DNA of 64,000 nt from Haloplanus natans DSM 17983 (GCF_000427685.1 NZ_KE386573.1:1100938-1164937); one strand, 5' to 3'. Shown: positions 1 to 8,711, counted from the first letter of the stretch. Notes: generated from the letters alone by a model not told the origin. A program made the numbers and translations.

Positions 1-322
1 ATCGATGAACGACCGTCGTCTTAACTGAGGAAGATTTCAATAAGCATCTCCGTAGGAGTTGTTCTCAGAAAACGCCACCCGCCCATCAGACCAACCCACC
101 CCTACTAACTCTACTGCGTGACCCTCCGGGGATCAACAGGCTTGGAAGGTCCCTGAGCGTCCACGCTACCCCTGTCATAGGAGTTGTCCGGAAGAAACCC
201 GCCCGGTTTGTATTGAGCTTCACCGTACCAGCCTTTCAATCTCGTCACACTCATCAATACAGTTATCATTCTACCAAGTGTTCCTACTCAAGAACCCTCT
301 ACGGCAACGGGCTTCGCTCATA
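1..322. other. non-coding left flank of accessory segment
   Basis: No convincing gene. The stretch is AT-richer than the chromosomal part and contains one copy of the CTCAGAAAACG repeat at 64-74 followed by CC. TAGGAGTTGT occurs at two places, about 52 and 178. A promoter for the helicase-like gene at 323 should lie here, but no single TATA box stands out. Confidence 0.5.
64..76 (+). repeat. CTCAGAAAACGCC repeat, copy 1
   Basis: First of four copies of CTCAGAAAACG in the first 3 kb (others at 2463, 2941 and, inverted, 3007). This copy and the one at 2463 flank the helicase-like gene in direct orientation. Confidence 0.6.
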
Positions 323-2386
323 ATGGAAACTGACGATCTACAATCAATTACGACCGGCATCACAAACAAACTCGAACTTTCTGAGGGGGAACACCAAGTC
401 CTGCTTGACGCTCAGCGAGGGACGCCGATAACAACAGAGGACGCCGAAGATCGTCTATCCGAAGCACTTCACGATGCTCTCCAAAATAGCGAAAACACGC
501 TCCTAACTGCCCCGACTGGTCTCGGGAAGACATACACTATCGCTACAACCCCGTGGCGCGACTTTCCCGAGATCACAGGCGGTCAACCGATCATTCACAT
601 TTCGCAGACAACAGACGCTCGTGACGGTGCAGTAGAGATGAGTAAAGAAGCAGGTGTGAAATATGCTGTTCTCAAAGCCCGCAACGAAGTGTGCCCGGTG
701 GCTAACGGCGATTTTGATCGAAAGTTGCCGCGCATTCAAATGCTTACTCCCTCAGAGTGGTTTGACAAGAAGTGTGATAAAGAGCGTATTCCGTTCTCTG
801 AAGCTCATAACTACCTCAGTAAAAAGAACAAGGGACTCCCCTGCGAAGCAACGGGGGCGTGTTCGTCAAAAACGCAATGGCATAACGTACCTCGTAATCA
901 GGAGGGGGAGGTTGAATACGATGTTATCCACGCAACGTCGGCCTTCGCTAAGCTTGGAAATCTAACAGTAGGCTCAAATCTCATCTTTGACGAGCGACCC
1001 GACTATGAAATTGAGTTCACTCAAAATAGACTACGGGTAGCAGTAACTCAGCTACTCCACAGTCGACGGCCTCAAGCGACGAAGTATGATTGGGAAGATC
1101 TGATCAAAACCTCGCAGAAAAGCAATTCCGAGACAGAAGATATGGAAGACATGCCGGAACAATACTATGAGAAATTAGCCGGCTACCGGGGCCTGTCTGA
1201 GGACAACCTTACACGCAAAGAGAAATTTGGAGCGAAAAGGAAGACAGATACTCTCATCCCGTCTCTCATTAGAGCAATAACAAATGCCTACGAGGTAGGG
1301 AATAATCGATTCCGGGGACAGGACGATTTACTTACAGTCGTATTTGATACCGAGAATACTGTTAGGCAAATCCACGAAGCACCCGATCTTTCTAAGACTC
1401 GTTGTGTGATTGGGTTGGATGCCCATCCATCAGAACGACTGTGGCAATTCAACGCAGGCATAGAATTTCAACTCGGAGAATTACTCACTTCAAATGAACA
1501 GCGGTACTGGCGAACGAATGAGCGAGGACTGTTCGTAGTTCAAGTTGGAAGTTACACTAACCCTCTCACGAGAGGGTGGCGTGCATCAAGTCAGGAGAAG
1601 AAAGCGAATATCATTATTAAGGCTCTACGCGAAAAGTTTGGAGGGCTATTCCGAACGTGTATTTGTCCAAAAGAGATCAAGAGCGATATATCCCATCTTA
1701 TGAAGAACGCAGGCATTGTCGATCCCGAATTAATGCATTATGGCGGTGAGAAGAGTCTCAATAATTTCAAAAATGAGGCTGTTGGACTCTTATTAGGATG
1801 CGTTGACCCCGGCGATGTTGGAATCCTCAATAACTTAGCGTTATTAGATCTGTTTGCAGAACCCGAAGATGCGGTGGACAAGGATGGGAATCCCCGCATT
1901 GACGAAGAGGGGGAGCCACTACGAGCTTACGGGCGTGGATTTGTCGGAGAAGATGCCGACGCGGCTCAGGAATTTCTCGAAGACGTACGGGAAGTCCATA
2001 TTGCACAGAGTATAGGTCGCTATGCTCGAAACATCCGCGATACAAACAGCGGGGCAGTAGTCTACGTGTGGACAAACGCTATCCCCCAACATATGATTGA
2101 TGTGAAGATACCGGGAGTTGATCTTCGGAAGGCAACCAAACGGGACACTATCGCGGATTATGTGTATAGAAGTGACGGAGTATTCACGAAGAGAATGATA
2201 GTGGATGCATTAGCAGAGGAGCTTGGCGGCCTTTCTGATAAGCACGTAGTGGATGTGCTGGCCAAACTATCTGATCAGGATATTGTCTTCCAATCAAAAG
2301 GGACTGGCGACTATGGAGCCGATGAATACAGGTACATTGGAGGAACGTTACAGCCGATGATTGATTTGACTATCAAAATGAAATAA
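323..2386 (+). CDS. SF2 helicase-like ATPase with Cys cluster and C-terminal winged helix
   Basis: 687 residues from ATG 323; an upstream in-frame TTG at 278 would add 15 residues of unlikely sequence. Walker A is APTGLGKT (about residues 63-70) and a DERP sequence near 223-226 sits where a DEAD/DEAH box would be. QSIGRYAR near 562-569 resembles helicase motif VI. Four cysteines between Walker A and the acidic box (C124, C151, C174, C180) recall the Fe-S or zinc insertion of XPD-type helicases. The last 75 residues look like a winged helix. Likely an ATP-driven DNA or RNA remodeller of a plasmid- or virus-derived element (replication or defence); no named family is recognised. Base composition is AT-richer than the chromosome, which suggests transfer. 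Confidence 0.75.
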   Translation: METDDLQSITTGITNKLELSEGEHQVLLDAQRGTPITTEDAEDRLSEALHDALQNSENTLLTAPTGLGKTYTIATTPWRDFPEITGGQPIIHISQTTDARDGAVEMSKEAGVKYAVLKARNEVCPVANGDFDRKLPRIQMLTPSEWFDKKCDKERIPFSEAHNYLSKKNKGLPCEATGACSSKTQWHNVPRNQEGEVEYDVIHATSAFAKLGNLTVGSNLIFDERPDYEIEFTQNRLRVAVTQLLHSRRPQATKYDWEDLIKTSQKSNSETEDMEDMPEQYYEKLAGYRGLSEDNLTRKEKFGAKRKTDTLIPSLIRAITNAYEVGNNRFRGQDDLLTVVFDTENTVRQIHEAPDLSKTRCVIGLDAHPSERLWQFNAGIEFQLGELLTSNEQRYWRTNERGLFVVQVGSYTNPLTRGWRASSQEKKANIIIKALREKFGGLFRTCICPKEIKSDISHLMKNAGIVDPELMHYGGEKSLNNFKNEAVGLLLGCVDPGDVGILNNLALLDLFAEPEDAVDKDGNPRIDEEGEPLRAYGRGFVGEDADAAQEFLEDVREVHIAQSIGRYARNIRDTNSGAVVYVWTNAIPQHMIDVKIPGVDLRKATKRDTIADYVYRSDGVFTKRMIVDALAEELGGLSDKHVVDVLAKLSDQDIVFQSKGTGDYGADEYRYIGGTLQPMIDLTIKMK

Positions 2387-2452
2387 ATCGTTACCTCTCC
2401 CTTACATAAATCTCTGTAACGCAAAGGTAACGATCTTCATATGTTCCTACTG

Positions 2453-2479
2453 TAATGTTATTCTCAGAAAACGCCGGCG
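2453..2479 (+). repeat. 27-base inverted repeat, left arm
   Basis: Begins TAATGTT and contains CTCAGAAAACGCCG. It matches the reverse complement of 3001-3027 at 24 of 27 positions by eye (differences at positions 8, 9 and 25). Confidence 0.75.
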
Positions 2480-2940
2480 AACACTACATCAGCAAACCGC
2501 CGGATATGCCCAAACTGTTAGATACAAATGAGCAACACAGGAAACGCGGCTGTTCCTGTATTCTGACTGCTTATACAGATCTTCTATGATCGTGTTGGAT
2601 ACAGGCGGAACAGATAGACCCTCCCGGCTGTCCACCAGCGAGAAGAGCTTCCATGCTACCGAAATCGGGAATTTCCTTAGCGAGACTTTGGGCCGGCGAT
2701 AACCGAGATCAACGAGGAAATCCCATTGTGACTTCCCCAAAATCTGCTCGCGCATTTTCGGCCGACTCCTCTTGAACGCGCAGGGGGGACTTGACGAAGT
2801 ACCAACCCCCTCCTCGATCAGAACACGAGGAGGACAGGATCGTGCGAGCCGGTACCGTGGCAATCAGATACTTATTTTGTATGCTATACGTAGAGGGTTC
2901 AACTGATGTTACTCATTAAAGCGTTACTCTCTATGATCCA

Positions 2941-2951
2941 CTCAGAAAACG
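2941..2951 (+). repeat. CTCAGAAAACG repeat, copy 3
   Basis: Exact 11-base copy in the same orientation as those at 64 and 2463. With the inverted copy at 3007-3017 it forms a close inverted pair. Confidence 0.6.
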
Positions 2952-3000
2952 AAGGGCAGGATAGGTACCAGTTAGTCAAATACGTCCACCAGTACAGACG

Positions 3001-3027
3001 CGACGGCGTTTTCTGAGAGCAACATTA
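3001..3027 (-). repeat. 27-base inverted repeat, right arm
   Basis: Inverted partner of 2453-2479; contains CGTTTTCTGAG at 3007-3017. It lies at the 3' end of the small winged-helix gene (stop at 3033), so it could also act in that transcript. Confidence 0.75.
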
Positions 3028-3032
3028 ACTTC

Positions 3033-3272
3033 TCACTCGTCAGGGGGATCTGGTCGCCACCATACAACGGCAAGCCCGCCGATGTTCTTCTTCCGTATCT
3101 CCCCGCGTTCTCTGAGCGATTCGAGTTTATTGTAGGCCGTCTTCTGAGCCACGTCAAGCGCCTCTGCTACCTCGCTGGTCGTTCGAGGCTCCGTATCGGG
3201 GAACAGCTCAAGGACGGCGTCAAGGGGCACCGTGGCCTGATACCGCCCGCTCTCGTCACGCTCTTGGCTCAT
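3033..3272 (-). CDS. small winged-helix transcriptional regulator
   Basis: 79 residues from ATG 3272 (MSQERDES...); an upstream ATG at 3311 gives a Cys-rich extension that is probably leader. The central part, about residues 20-65, reads as a winged helix: a TSEVAEALDV helix-turn-helix is followed by KTAYNKLESLRERGEI and a beta wing ending in VVWWRPD. Such proteins are usual regulators of haloarchaeal plasmids and proviruses. It is divergent from the SWIM-domain gene, and the 50-base dyad at 3311-3360 lies between them, so autoregulation and control of the SWIM gene are likely (inference). Confidence 0.75.
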   Translation of the reverse strand: MSQERDESGRYQATVPLDAVLELFPDTEPRTTSEVAEALDVAQKTAYNKLESLRERGEIRKKNIGGLAVVWWRPDPPDE

Positions 3273-3310
3273 AGGATGATGTAGACAACGACACTCCATA
3301 CCTGTTTCCA

Positions 3311-3360
3311 TTACTTACGTGAGCAACCGATACACCTATATCGGATACCCACGTAGGTAA
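3311..3360. promoter_or_regulatory. 50-base interrupted dyad with central TATA-like box
   Basis: Nested inverted repeats share one centre (3335.5): TTACTTACGTG (3311-3321) pairs with CACGTAGGTAA (3350-3360), and CCGATA (3327-3332) pairs with TATCGG (3339-3344). Nineteen of 25 symmetric positions are complementary. The centre carries CTATATC (3336-3342). It lies between the divergent winged-helix gene (start 3272) and SWIM gene (start 3446) and fits an operator for a dimeric regulator. Confidence 0.65.
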
Positions 3361-3383
3361 CGGTGAGAAGAACGGTTCCCTCG

Positions 3384-3443
3384 GGACGTGAAAGCGTCCG
3401 GGTGCTGAGACACCCGGAGCCGGCTTCTCTGGTAGGAGAAAGC
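3384..3443 (+). ncRNA. three-hairpin structured leader of the SWIM gene
   Basis: Three hairpins follow one another: GGACG/CGTCC (3384-3388/3395-3399, loop TGAAAG), CCGGGTG/CACCCGG (3398-3404/3411-3417, loop CTGAGA), and GGCTT-CTC/GAG-AAGCC (3422-3443, loop TGGTAG). Each has a six-base loop. The first two share two bases, so they may be alternatives. GGAG just before ATG 3446 lies inside the third stem, which could mask a ribosome binding site. It may be a cis-acting leader or a separate small RNA. Confidence 0.5.
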
Positions 3444-3445
3444 CA

Positions 3446-3901
3446 ATGGAAATCAACGAAGGCGGTAGACAAAAGAGTGCTGTTGAGTATCTGAATTTCG
3501 GCGCGAAGACAGCCAAGCGTGTGACTTGGGAAGCGTGGTCATTCCGCATCGTCGGGCCACTCCAAGTCTTAGTGACGAACGAATCCTACGGGGTCGAGAG
3601 GGACCTACACGCCTACGTGGTGGCCGTCGAGGACGTGGGTGGAACGATTGTACCCCGAGAGTGCGAATGCCCTGCTGACCGTTTCAGGGACGACTACGAT
3701 TGCAAGCATAAATTAGCCCTCGTAGCGGTGGCTGGCCCGGTGGTGATGAATGCGGCGGCGGAGTTTCCTGAGAAACCACTCGAAAGTCCGGACTCCGTCA
3801 ACCCCACTCCGGTAACGGACGGAGGGCACCCCAAAGATGGGAACTGTGAGTGTGAGGGCTTGGGGACTCTCTCCTGCTGGCCGTGCTACCGAGCGCAATA
3901 G
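3446..3901 (+). CDS. SWIM zinc-finger domain protein
   Basis: 151 residues from ATG 3446, with GGAG about ten bases upstream. The SWIM signature is visible: CECP followed by DYDCKH, that is CxCx(n)CxH, around residues 74-90. SWIM domains bind zinc and mediate DNA or protein contacts. Short haloarchaeal SWIM proteins of this size are common on plasmids, proviruses and islands, and their function is unknown. The C-terminus holds another Cys-rich stretch (CECEG...CWPC) that could bind a second metal. It is divergent from the winged-helix regulator and preceded by a triple-hairpin leader. Confidence 0.85.
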   Translation: MEINEGGRQKSAVEYLNFGAKTAKRVTWEAWSFRIVGPLQVLVTNESYGVERDLHAYVVAVEDVGGTIVPRECECPADRFRDDYDCKHKLALVAVAGPVVMNAAAEFPEKPLESPDSVNPTPVTDGGHPKDGNCECEGLGTLSCWPCYRAQ

Positions 3902-3959
3902 ATAAGCAATAGATTAGAGATATAACATCATGTGTTTCAAAGAACCAACTGAAATAGTA

Positions 3960-4394
3960 ATGGCCTTCACAAACGGGTATATTCCGGTATTCGAGAATGA
4001 TGAGGGCGAGATCCTGTGGGCATATGACCCTGTTAGAGGAACGTACTGCGGTGAGTTCGATGACGGCTTGCATTCAACTCCCCAATCGGTGCTATGGCCG
4101 AGTGAATTTAGCAACAGGACGGGCTGGCTTGACGTGCGAGAGCCACCACATCTGATTTACGAACCAGAGGGTACGTATGATGATTTCATCTCCGGTACGG
4201 AAAGGGAGTATCGGACTCACTTCGTCCATGACGGGACGGTTCTTTGCAATCATCGGATGATCGTTCCGTCCCCCGAATCCGAGGAGTTGACTCCATTGTC
4301 TGAATTCTCGGAAGAGGAGCTTCTACGCCTATCCGGACAGATGTGTTCAAACTGTCCGGACATAGACCATATTCTCTCGGAGGAGAAAAAATAG
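3960..4394 (+). CDS. hypothetical protein of the accessory segment
   Basis: 144 residues from ATG 3960 (MAFTNGYIPV...). ATG 3930 would add ten residues and cannot be excluded; an AT-rich GATATAAC lies just before it. The protein is acidic and has a possible zinc pair near the end (MCSNCPD). A WAYDPVRG-like stretch and a C-terminal acidic helix are visible, but I recognise no family. It follows the SWIM gene in the same direction after about 60 bases and may be co-transcribed. Confidence 0.6.
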   Translation: MAFTNGYIPVFENDEGEILWAYDPVRGTYCGEFDDGLHSTPQSVLWPSEFSNRTGWLDVREPPHLIYEPEGTYDDFISGTEREYRTHFVHDGTVLCNHRMIVPSPESEELTPLSEFSEEELLRLSGQMCSNCPDIDHILSEEKK

Positions 4395-4554
4395 AGTCGG
4401 GCTAACGACGGTCGGCGGGCTGGTGGTGATGGAAGTGGCGGCGCGGGTTCTCTGAGAAATTCTTGACTCCTCAAACATCAGTGGGAGATATAGGACGTTC
4501 TGAGAGTCTGACGAGAAGTGCTACTGCACAAGTCGAATAAGCTCTAAGACGCGC

Positions 4555-7500
4555 TCAGTAATCCGTTAGTTGCGAGTCCTCAGGGCCGTGGCGACCGTAT
4601 TCCGAATGATAGCCCTGAACGAAATTGATTTGCTCCTCTGAGAGCCCGTAGAGTTCTCCCATCACTTCATCGGCTTCCTCGATGATGGGTTTCTGCATCT
4701 CATAGTTGTCAAAGTTCTTCACGTCAGCATTGAAGCCGTCTTCCATGGTATTCCACAGCCTATCAGATATTTCTATAATCTCATCACGGCGTGACTCAAG
4801 CTCATCTTCCTCAGGGAGTGGGAATCCGCGAATCTCACCCAAGTTCAGATGGAACATATCTCCGTAGGTACACCAATAAACGTAGAAAACTGATGAGCTA
4901 ATCGCCAAGAACGCGGAACGGGCTTCTAATTCGGACTTAAAATAAATCCCCTTCACATCTGTCCCTGAATACAGCTTCTCCAACATCGGATTAGTGAAGT
5001 AGTCCATTCCCCGTCTTCGCCAGATCACATGGTCTGTTTCTGAATCCTCCTCTCGCTTTTTGATGAGAGAGGGCTGTTCTTTGAGCTTCTGAAGGATATT
5101 CTCTATATGTTCCAACCCGACCTTAGCGAGAGCTACGTGCTTACCGTCCCCATCTATACCGTCATTCCTGAGCGTATAACCGTCTGTATTCCTGTAGGTG
5201 ATATTCCGGAAGCGAGTATCCCTGTCCTTGTCGTTGTCAAATCGGATGAAGTCACTTGTGTAAATGCTCCCCTTTCCTTCAGAAGATGCCTTCTTCCCAC
5301 TAATTATCGCAATACGCACCTCAGCCCCTTCAAACACTTTTGACGGGCGCTTAGCGAAGCAGGCAATATCTGTTCGGTCAAGCGTTTCGCGCAAATAGTC
5401 TTGAATCTCCTCCATAGACCGCTTGTAGACCAACTTCAGGGTGGTTACGTTCCCAAAGTACCCATCTTCAGCTAACAACTGAAGTTGCCTCTCAACGAAA
5501 AGAGCGGCTATGTCTTCTCCGGCAGTCCGGTAGGTAGCTGTAAGAGCATCCTCGCTCTCACTCAGAAGGTCACCATACGGGGGATTTCCTACAATAATAT
5601 CAAAGTCAACGTCAAGAGTCCCGTTATCTTCGCTGTTAGCTTCGGGGAACTCAGCCGCCCAATGGAAGGGTGTCCCGAGAACGTCATTCAAATCATCTCC
5701 GATCGGTCGCCGTTCAACCTGAGAGAAAACGAAGCCGTCGCTCAGAAGCTCACACAGCTCATCTACAAGCGTTTCCTGAGGGTCATCCGTTTCATCATCA
5801 TCCCGAAGCTCACGCTCTCTATCGGCTACATCAAGGGATGCGCTCTTGTTGGTGTCACGCCATTCCTGCCACTCAAAACCAAGGTCCCCTAACCGATCCT
5901 TATCATTGTCCGATAGTTCCTCTTCATCAACCCGCTCTACCTTGATGGAAACCAATTTGCTGTGTAGCTGAGGTTCCTGAATGGAGTCGCAAAACTTCCG
6001 AAACTCCTCAGCTTTCTCAAACTTGGTTTCAACTGTGTAGTTCAGTTGGTCAACGTAGGCCTTGTTGAGAACCGGGCGAATCTCTTCTTCTAACTGTTCA
6101 ATCTCCGTCCGGTCTTCCGTTTCCTCTTTCTTGTATTGCTTCCTGAGTTCAAGCACTTCCTCCATCTGTTCCTCAACATCAGCGAAATCGAGGGAAACAT
6201 CGGTCATCCCCTTGATTGGGAGCCCAATAAGCGAGTTCCCATCTATGATGTTAACATCAATGTTGGGGAGTTTCCCGAACTCCGGAGTCCAACTGTTGTC
6301 TTCCACAATCTTCAGCCATACCCTAAGCTTGGCGATTTCAGTAGCTATACGGTCTGCATCCACCCCGTAGATACCGGAGAGTGCCAGATTCCGCTTCAGA
6401 TGGAATCGGGTTTCTGCATCGGGCGTATCACCGTGGCTGAGCCCTCGCTGAAGGGACAATTGAGCCCGGTACACTTCATCCATAGCCGACGTGAGGAAGT
6501 GACCACTCCCACAAGCAGGATCTAAGACTTTGATTTGTGAGAGGCGGTCATTCGCTTCCTCAATGGCTTCAGGGGTAGCGAACCAACTGCGTCCCTCTTC
6601 CACCGCTTCCAATATCTCAGAAAGCTCCATCTCATCCAACTGTCCTCGAATTACCGTAGCTTGGTCATCATCCTGAGAGACAATATCAACGAACGTCTCT
6701 ATGAGTACGTCCCGAATCTTAGGGTCAATGGCGTTCCTGCTAACGATTTCCGTAACGTCGTTCGGGGTGTAGTAGGCTCCCGTATCCTTCTGTTCCCGTT
6801 CCTGTTCTATGTGGTTGATAGTCTTCTCAAACACGCTCCCCAAGATAGCAGGGTCAAACCCCCCTCCATTGAGTTCCAACTGAGAACCTTCGATCAGGTC
6901 TGAAATGACGGTCGGGAGGATTCGGTCAATCACCGTATAGTTGGACTCTTCGGGGACGTTCTCACGAAAGAGACCACCATTCAGGTAGGGCACTTCATCA
7001 AACCAACCCCTCCGATATTTTGGCTCTCGGTCATCAACTTCTGTGTTGAGAAGCTTGTAGAACAGGGGCCTGATTTGGGTTTCGTAGAGGTTCCCTGCGA
7101 GTACGTTTTCATGCCGCTCATAGTGATCTACCCGGTCACGGAGAAACCCGTCATACAGAATATCCCGAGACTCAAGGAATTTGATGAACAGTAGTCGGTT
7201 CATCAGAGTGATACCAAAGAGTCGTTCATCCTTCTCCGTCGCCCCGGACGGGGAGCGAATATCATCCATCAAGCAGGTCTCATAGTCGTATTCATCGCTC
7301 TCGCCAAACAGAAGCTCAATATAGAGTTCATAGAAGGCTTCAACGTCTCTCTTCCGTTCATCACGGAGTGTCTTCGGAGCGGTCTGTGAAAGAAGCGTTT
7401 GGAACTTGGGACGGTCAAAGGTAGAGACAAAACCATCAAGCTCTTCCTCTACGTCAACGTGCGTGAGGCTTGTAGAGGAAACCACCCCGGTATCTCTCGC

Positions 7501-8016
7501 TACTTCAAGCAGGGCAGGGCGAATATCCACATACTGAATCTCCGGGTATTCGGTGAAGTCCCCGCCAAGCTCAATCCGGAAAATGTACCATTCAATCCCG
7601 TCCGTCGCGATCCCGTACTCAGCTCCTATAGATTTCTTATCAAGATATTCTTTAACCTCAGGAATTGCCTCATCTACGTTGTTGAGTGGTTTGTCTTCCC
7701 CGATAGTGTGGGGCTCAAAGTTGGTGAGTTCAAAGTCGGGCCACACAGCCCGCTCACCGCTTTGTCCGAACGGTCGAGGCTCATAGTCCAATCCGGCGGC
7801 TTCCAAGAGAGGGTAGATGAGGTGATTTTCGGTAAAAGACTCCGGGCGAGTTCCAAGGTCGGCGCTTGTCAAATTATCTTCATCTCCGGTTAGAACTCGC
7901 TCTATGTCGTGGGTGTCTAATCGGTCGCCCAATTCGATAACGAATGTTTCCAAAACCTCGCGTACATCTTCTGTATCAAGTATAGAGTCCTCATCGGGCA
8001 GAGCGGGGTCGGGCAT
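4555..8016 (-). CDS. type IIG-like restriction-modification protein (PD-(D/E)xK nuclease + N6-adenine methyltransferase)
   Basis: 1153 residues. The N-terminus has a PD-(D/E)xK pattern: P93-D94 followed by E107-D-K109, within a region resembling the HsdR/N-terminal domain of type I and IIG enzymes. SAM-binding motif I is LDPACGSGHF near residue 497, and catalytic motif IV is NPPY near 808-812, which is typical of N6-adenine methylation (Eco57I-type). The remaining C-terminus should hold target recognition. A single chain that both cuts and methylates DNA fits type IIG. PglX of BREX systems has a similar methyltransferase core, but no other BREX gene is seen. Defence against foreign DNA is the likely role. 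Confidence 0.88.
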   Translation of the reverse strand: MPDPALPDEDSILDTEDVREVLETFVIELGDRLDTHDIERVLTGDEDNLTSADLGTRPESFTENHLIYPLLEAAGLDYEPRPFGQSGERAVWPDFELTNFEPHTIGEDKPLNNVDEAIPEVKEYLDKKSIGAEYGIATDGIEWYIFRIELGGDFTEYPEIQYVDIRPALLEVARDTGVVSSTSLTHVDVEEELDGFVSTFDRPKFQTLLSQTAPKTLRDERKRDVEAFYELYIELLFGESDEYDYETCLMDDIRSPSGATEKDERLFGITLMNRLLFIKFLESRDILYDGFLRDRVDHYERHENVLAGNLYETQIRPLFYKLLNTEVDDREPKYRRGWFDEVPYLNGGLFRENVPEESNYTVIDRILPTVISDLIEGSQLELNGGGFDPAILGSVFEKTINHIEQEREQKDTGAYYTPNDVTEIVSRNAIDPKIRDVLIETFVDIVSQDDDQATVIRGQLDEMELSEILEAVEEGRSWFATPEAIEEANDRLSQIKVLDPACGSGHFLTSAMDEVYRAQLSLQRGLSHGDTPDAETRFHLKRNLALSGIYGVDADRIATEIAKLRVWLKIVEDNSWTPEFGKLPNIDVNIIDGNSLIGLPIKGMTDVSLDFADVEEQMEEVLELRKQYKKEETEDRTEIEQLEEEIRPVLNKAYVDQLNYTVETKFEKAEEFRKFCDSIQEPQLHSKLVSIKVERVDEEELSDNDKDRLGDLGFEWQEWRDTNKSASLDVADRERELRDDDETDDPQETLVDELCELLSDGFVFSQVERRPIGDDLNDVLGTPFHWAAEFPEANSEDNGTLDVDFDIIVGNPPYGDLLSESEDALTATYRTAGEDIAALFVERQLQLLAEDGYFGNVTTLKLVYKRSMEEIQDYLRETLDRTDIACFAKRPSKVFEGAEVRIAIISGKKASSEGKGSIYTSDFIRFDNDKDRDTRFRNITYRNTDGYTLRNDGIDGDGKHVALAKVGLEHIENILQKLKEQPSLIKKREEDSETDHVIWRRRGMDYFTNPMLEKLYSGTDVKGIYFKSELEARSAFLAISSSVFYVYWCTYGDMFHLNLGEIRGFPLPEEDELESRRDEIIEISDRLWNTMEDGFNADVKNFDNYEMQKPIIEEADEVMGELYGLSEEQINFVQGYHSEYGRHGPEDSQLTDY

Positions 8017-8429
8017 TCTACATCTTGCCTCTCAAGCGCACCAATTAAAAGGTGCGTTGCCGGAGGGAGTCTACTCTCTAAGTGACGGTTCTCCCTGCTT
8101 CCTGACAAGCGCATTTAAAATAGGTGTGCTTCGTATGATACTCATCGGGAGACTGCGTCGACCCTCAACCGTTCGACGGTTCAAATGAAACGGTCAGCTT
8201 CTCACAAGGTCGCGCCCGGTTTTCTCCGGACAACATCAGGTGGGAAGCACTAACTCGCCTACTACGCCAGCGCGAAATTCTCACAACGAGCGGGACGACT
8301 TACTTCGGATCTCGACCGGGCGGGACTGATGAAGTCGCAACCGGAGGGGAGCAACTGTAGTTTGACCAAGTCATTGGGTGGCCCACGTTCCCTGTGGGAA
8401 TCACGTATCCTCAAGGTAGTATATGAATT
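8017..8429. other. intergenic region upstream of the nuclease-methyltransferase
   Basis: About 410 bases without a supportable gene. It should hold the promoter of the minus-strand methyltransferase gene; I see no convincing operator or repeat. Confidence 0.45.
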
Positions 8430-8711
8430 TTATTCTGAACTATCCGAAGTAACTTCCTCAAGCCTATTTTCAAGTGACTGTATTCGTCGACGGGCTTGTA
8501 TTAATTCTCTGCGGGTTTCGTCTCGTTGTTTTCTCAGTTCTTCATTCGATTCGTCGCTATTGATTTGCCTGTCGAACTTTTTCATCCCTGCTTCGGTCAT
8601 ATTTTTTATAAAGCCTGAAAGGGATACTCCCGCATCTTCCGCTCCCTGCTCCCATCTCTCTTTCTGCTCCTTCGTCACGTATACGAATATTTGCTGTGTC
8701 AATTTTGTCAT
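8430..8711 (-). CDS. ribbon-helix-helix-like protein with C-terminal coiled coil
   Basis: 93 residues from ATG 8711. The N-terminus (TQQIFVYVTKEQKERW) has the beta-strand plus helix look of a ribbon-helix-helix DNA-binding protein. It is followed by SLSGFIKNMTEAG and, from about residue 50 onward, a highly charged Arg/Glu-rich coiled coil. Such small proteins are typical of haloarchaeal plasmids and integrated elements, where they serve as copy-number, partition or antitoxin-like regulators. The exact role is unknown. Confidence 0.7.
   Translation of the reverse strand: MTKLTQQIFVYVTKEQKERWEQGAEDAGVSLSGFIKNMTEAGMKKFDRQINSDESNEELRKQRDETRRELIQARRRIQSLENRLEEVTSDSSE

Larger units (their letters stand above)
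2387..3032. other. repeat-bearing intergenic region
   Basis: About 650 bases without a supportable gene. The open frame at 2489-2863 on the minus strand has no recognisable features and I reject it. The stretch carries the imperfect 27-base inverted repeat pair 2453-2479 / 3001-3027 and a third short copy at 2941-2951. It could be an origin, a recombination region or a decayed small transposon. Confidence 0.5.

Noticed and set aside
2489-2863. 124-codon minus-strand frame in the repeat-bearing gap
   Set aside because: No recognisable motif, odd amino-acid mix and no clear promoter.
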